Source: Synergistales bacterium (GTDB taxonomy: Bacteria; Synergistota; Synergistia; Synergistales; Aminiphilaceae). Taken from it: a stretch of DNA of 40,026 nucleotides. The notes under the pieces were generated by a model that searched no databases, was not told the DNA's origin, and saw only the letters and a list, made by a program, of their open reading frames with translations. The stretch is from positions 1 through 40,026 of the forward strand of contig JAIPGA010000014.1 of assembly GCA_021736445.1 (NCBI GenBank), read 5' to 3'. The position numbers were made by a program, and so were the translations under genes. Positions 39,443 through 40,026 of the stretch are shown here, piece by piece. Numbering within the stretch: position 1 is the stretch's first letter; each line of letters begins with the position of its first letter.

Positions 39443-39539
39443 CTCCTTTCCAAACACGGGAGGCCGCCCCGTTTCCGGAACAACCCTATCGGCCGAACAA
39501 CCCTGGATCACGACAATCTGTAGGTCCCTCAGCTCGGAG
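39443..39539 (-). promoter_or_regulatory. Molybdenum-cofactor (Moco) riboswitch aptamer
   Basis: The message-sense segment 39464-39445 reads GGCCTCCCGTGTTTGGAAAG. It matches the conserved 3' part of the E. coli moaA Moco RNA (GCCUCCCGUAUCUGGAAAGG, recalled). CTCC at 39539-39536 can pair with GGAG at 39446-39443 as the closing stem. ACGGG and CCCGT flank an inner hairpin. The fit with a terminator just downstream and a cofactor-dependent enzyme supports the call. The 5' half is matched less certainly, and a tungsten-cofactor variant is possible. Confidence 0.7.
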
Positions 39540-39559
39540 GCTCTATGCAATTTGTGCTT

Positions 39560-39588
39560 ATGGTAGCACAGTCGATGTAGACGGTAAA
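39560..39588 (-). promoter_or_regulatory. mop promoter
   Basis: TTTACC (39588-39583), 17 bases, TACCAT (39565-39560) preceded by TGC, an extended -10. The start point near 39553 lies about 14 bases before the aptamer. A TGTGCT/AGCACA dyad covers the -10. Confidence 0.5.
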
Positions 39589-39946
39589 GGTGATCGGGCA
39601 ACAATCTGTGGACTGTGTGCAATAACGCCCCGCAACTGGAAAGGGCAAGCGCAGCCCATGCCCTTCCGTTGTCACAACGGCACCGACCCAATCGAGATTG
39701 CGCAACACCACGGATGGTCATCGCCATGAATGTGGCGTATCCTTAAGATGGATTCAAGAAGCATCGCCAGGCAAGGAGGCATGGAAGCACAGTTTTCACT
39801 ACACAATTGCCCCCATTTTGATCAAACAGGCGCAAGAATTACAGCCAACTTTCCCGTGCAGCGAACCAAAAATCCTGCAGCCATGGTCACAGCCGTCCCA
39901 AATGATCGGTTTCACAAATAGCGCCGCATTCTCGTGATATCTCGCG
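39589..39946. other. Intergenic region right of mop
   Basis: About 360 bases without a recognisable gene. It contains a perfect 7-1-7 palindrome CCGTTGT-C-ACAACGG (39666-39680) and an AAGGGCA/TGCCCTT dyad (about 39641-39665). On minus the dyad could terminate the gene at the right edge. Confidence 0.5.
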
Positions 39947-40026
39947 TCATCCGTCTTCTATGGCTGGCCAGTCCTCTTCGGAAATGCCGATGCTTTCGAG
40001 CAGATTTGCGTGAGTGAAGAGGATCG
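39947..40026 (-). CDS. C-terminal fragment of an unidentified protein
   Basis: The frame enters from the right edge and ends with TGA at 39949-39947. The 25 visible residues read ILFTHANLLESIGISEEDWP and then AIEDG. The other two minus frames here contain stops or basic, low-complexity sequence, so this frame is the likelier coding one. The balanced composition looks like real protein, but I do not recognise the family. Confidence 0.4.
   Translation of the reverse strand, partial: ILFTHANLLESIGISEEDWPAIEDG

Noticed and set aside
36523-39729. A 1,068-codon open frame on plus opposite mop
   Set aside because: It is antisense to the clearly identified aldehyde oxidoreductase, with low-complexity Gly/Val/His/Asp composition and no ribosome site.

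Overview
The window looks like a chromosomal segment of a GC-rich, anaerobic, amino-acid- and organic-acid-fermenting bacterium, most likely a member of the Synergistota. The basis is the gene mix: two complete TRAP transporters, several M20-type amidohydrolases, an ornithine-pathway dehydrogenase and a Desulfovibrio-type molybdenum aldehyde oxidoreductase. The lineage is inferred, not proven. A CheA-like start at the left edge suggests motility. Almost every gene is on the minus strand; only a frameshifted sugar transporter, an amino-acid permease, yjbQ and xdhC are on plus.

Layout. 1-127: start of a cheA-like kinase. 597-3931: TRAP operon I (dctP-dctQ-dctM) with promoter, inter-gene hairpin and terminator. 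3999-8460: five-gene ABC uptake operon (two permeases, binding protein, ATPase) that also encodes a LOG-like nucleotide-binding protein. 8544-12209: membrane protein, M20 amidohydrolase and carbamoylase-type hydrolase, probably for uptake and cleavage of N-substituted amino acids. 12695-16569: MFS sugar transporter broken by a one-base frameshift, a MazEF-like toxin-antitoxin pair, a helicase relic and an aromatic/hydroxy amino-acid permease. 16737-20815: yjbQ, a 1.6-kb insertion carrying an AlbA_2/ATPase gene between exact 46-bp direct repeats, a 2,4-diaminopentanoate dehydrogenase whose 3' end was rewritten by that insertion, and xdhC.

20816-28973: an 8.1-kb catabolic cassette under a FadR-type regulator (amidohydrolase, TRAP transporter II, D-2-hydroxyacid dehydrogenase, aminotransferase). 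Two related hairpin repeats bound it. It separates xdhC from the rest of a molybdenum-hydroxylase locus. 28974-39588: that locus, namely modABC, an interrupted molybdopterin-binding-domain protein, a Fur-family regulator, a MobA-like/HD fusion, a histidine phosphatase and, beyond a HEPN-MNT toxin-antitoxin pair and a cupin, the aldehyde oxidoreductase mop. The right edge holds the last 25 codons of an unidentified gene.

How it fits together. ModABC would import molybdate, the MobA-like protein would make the dinucleotide form of the cofactor, XdhC would load it, and Mop would use it. Two control layers are readable. Twin 7-1-7 palindromes sit on the modA promoter and suit the operon's own Fur-family protein. 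A molybdenum-cofactor riboswitch with a terminator lies in the mop leader. The window also shows recent decay or rearrangement: a frameshift, an in-frame amber codon, a repeat-bounded insertion and a helicase relic.
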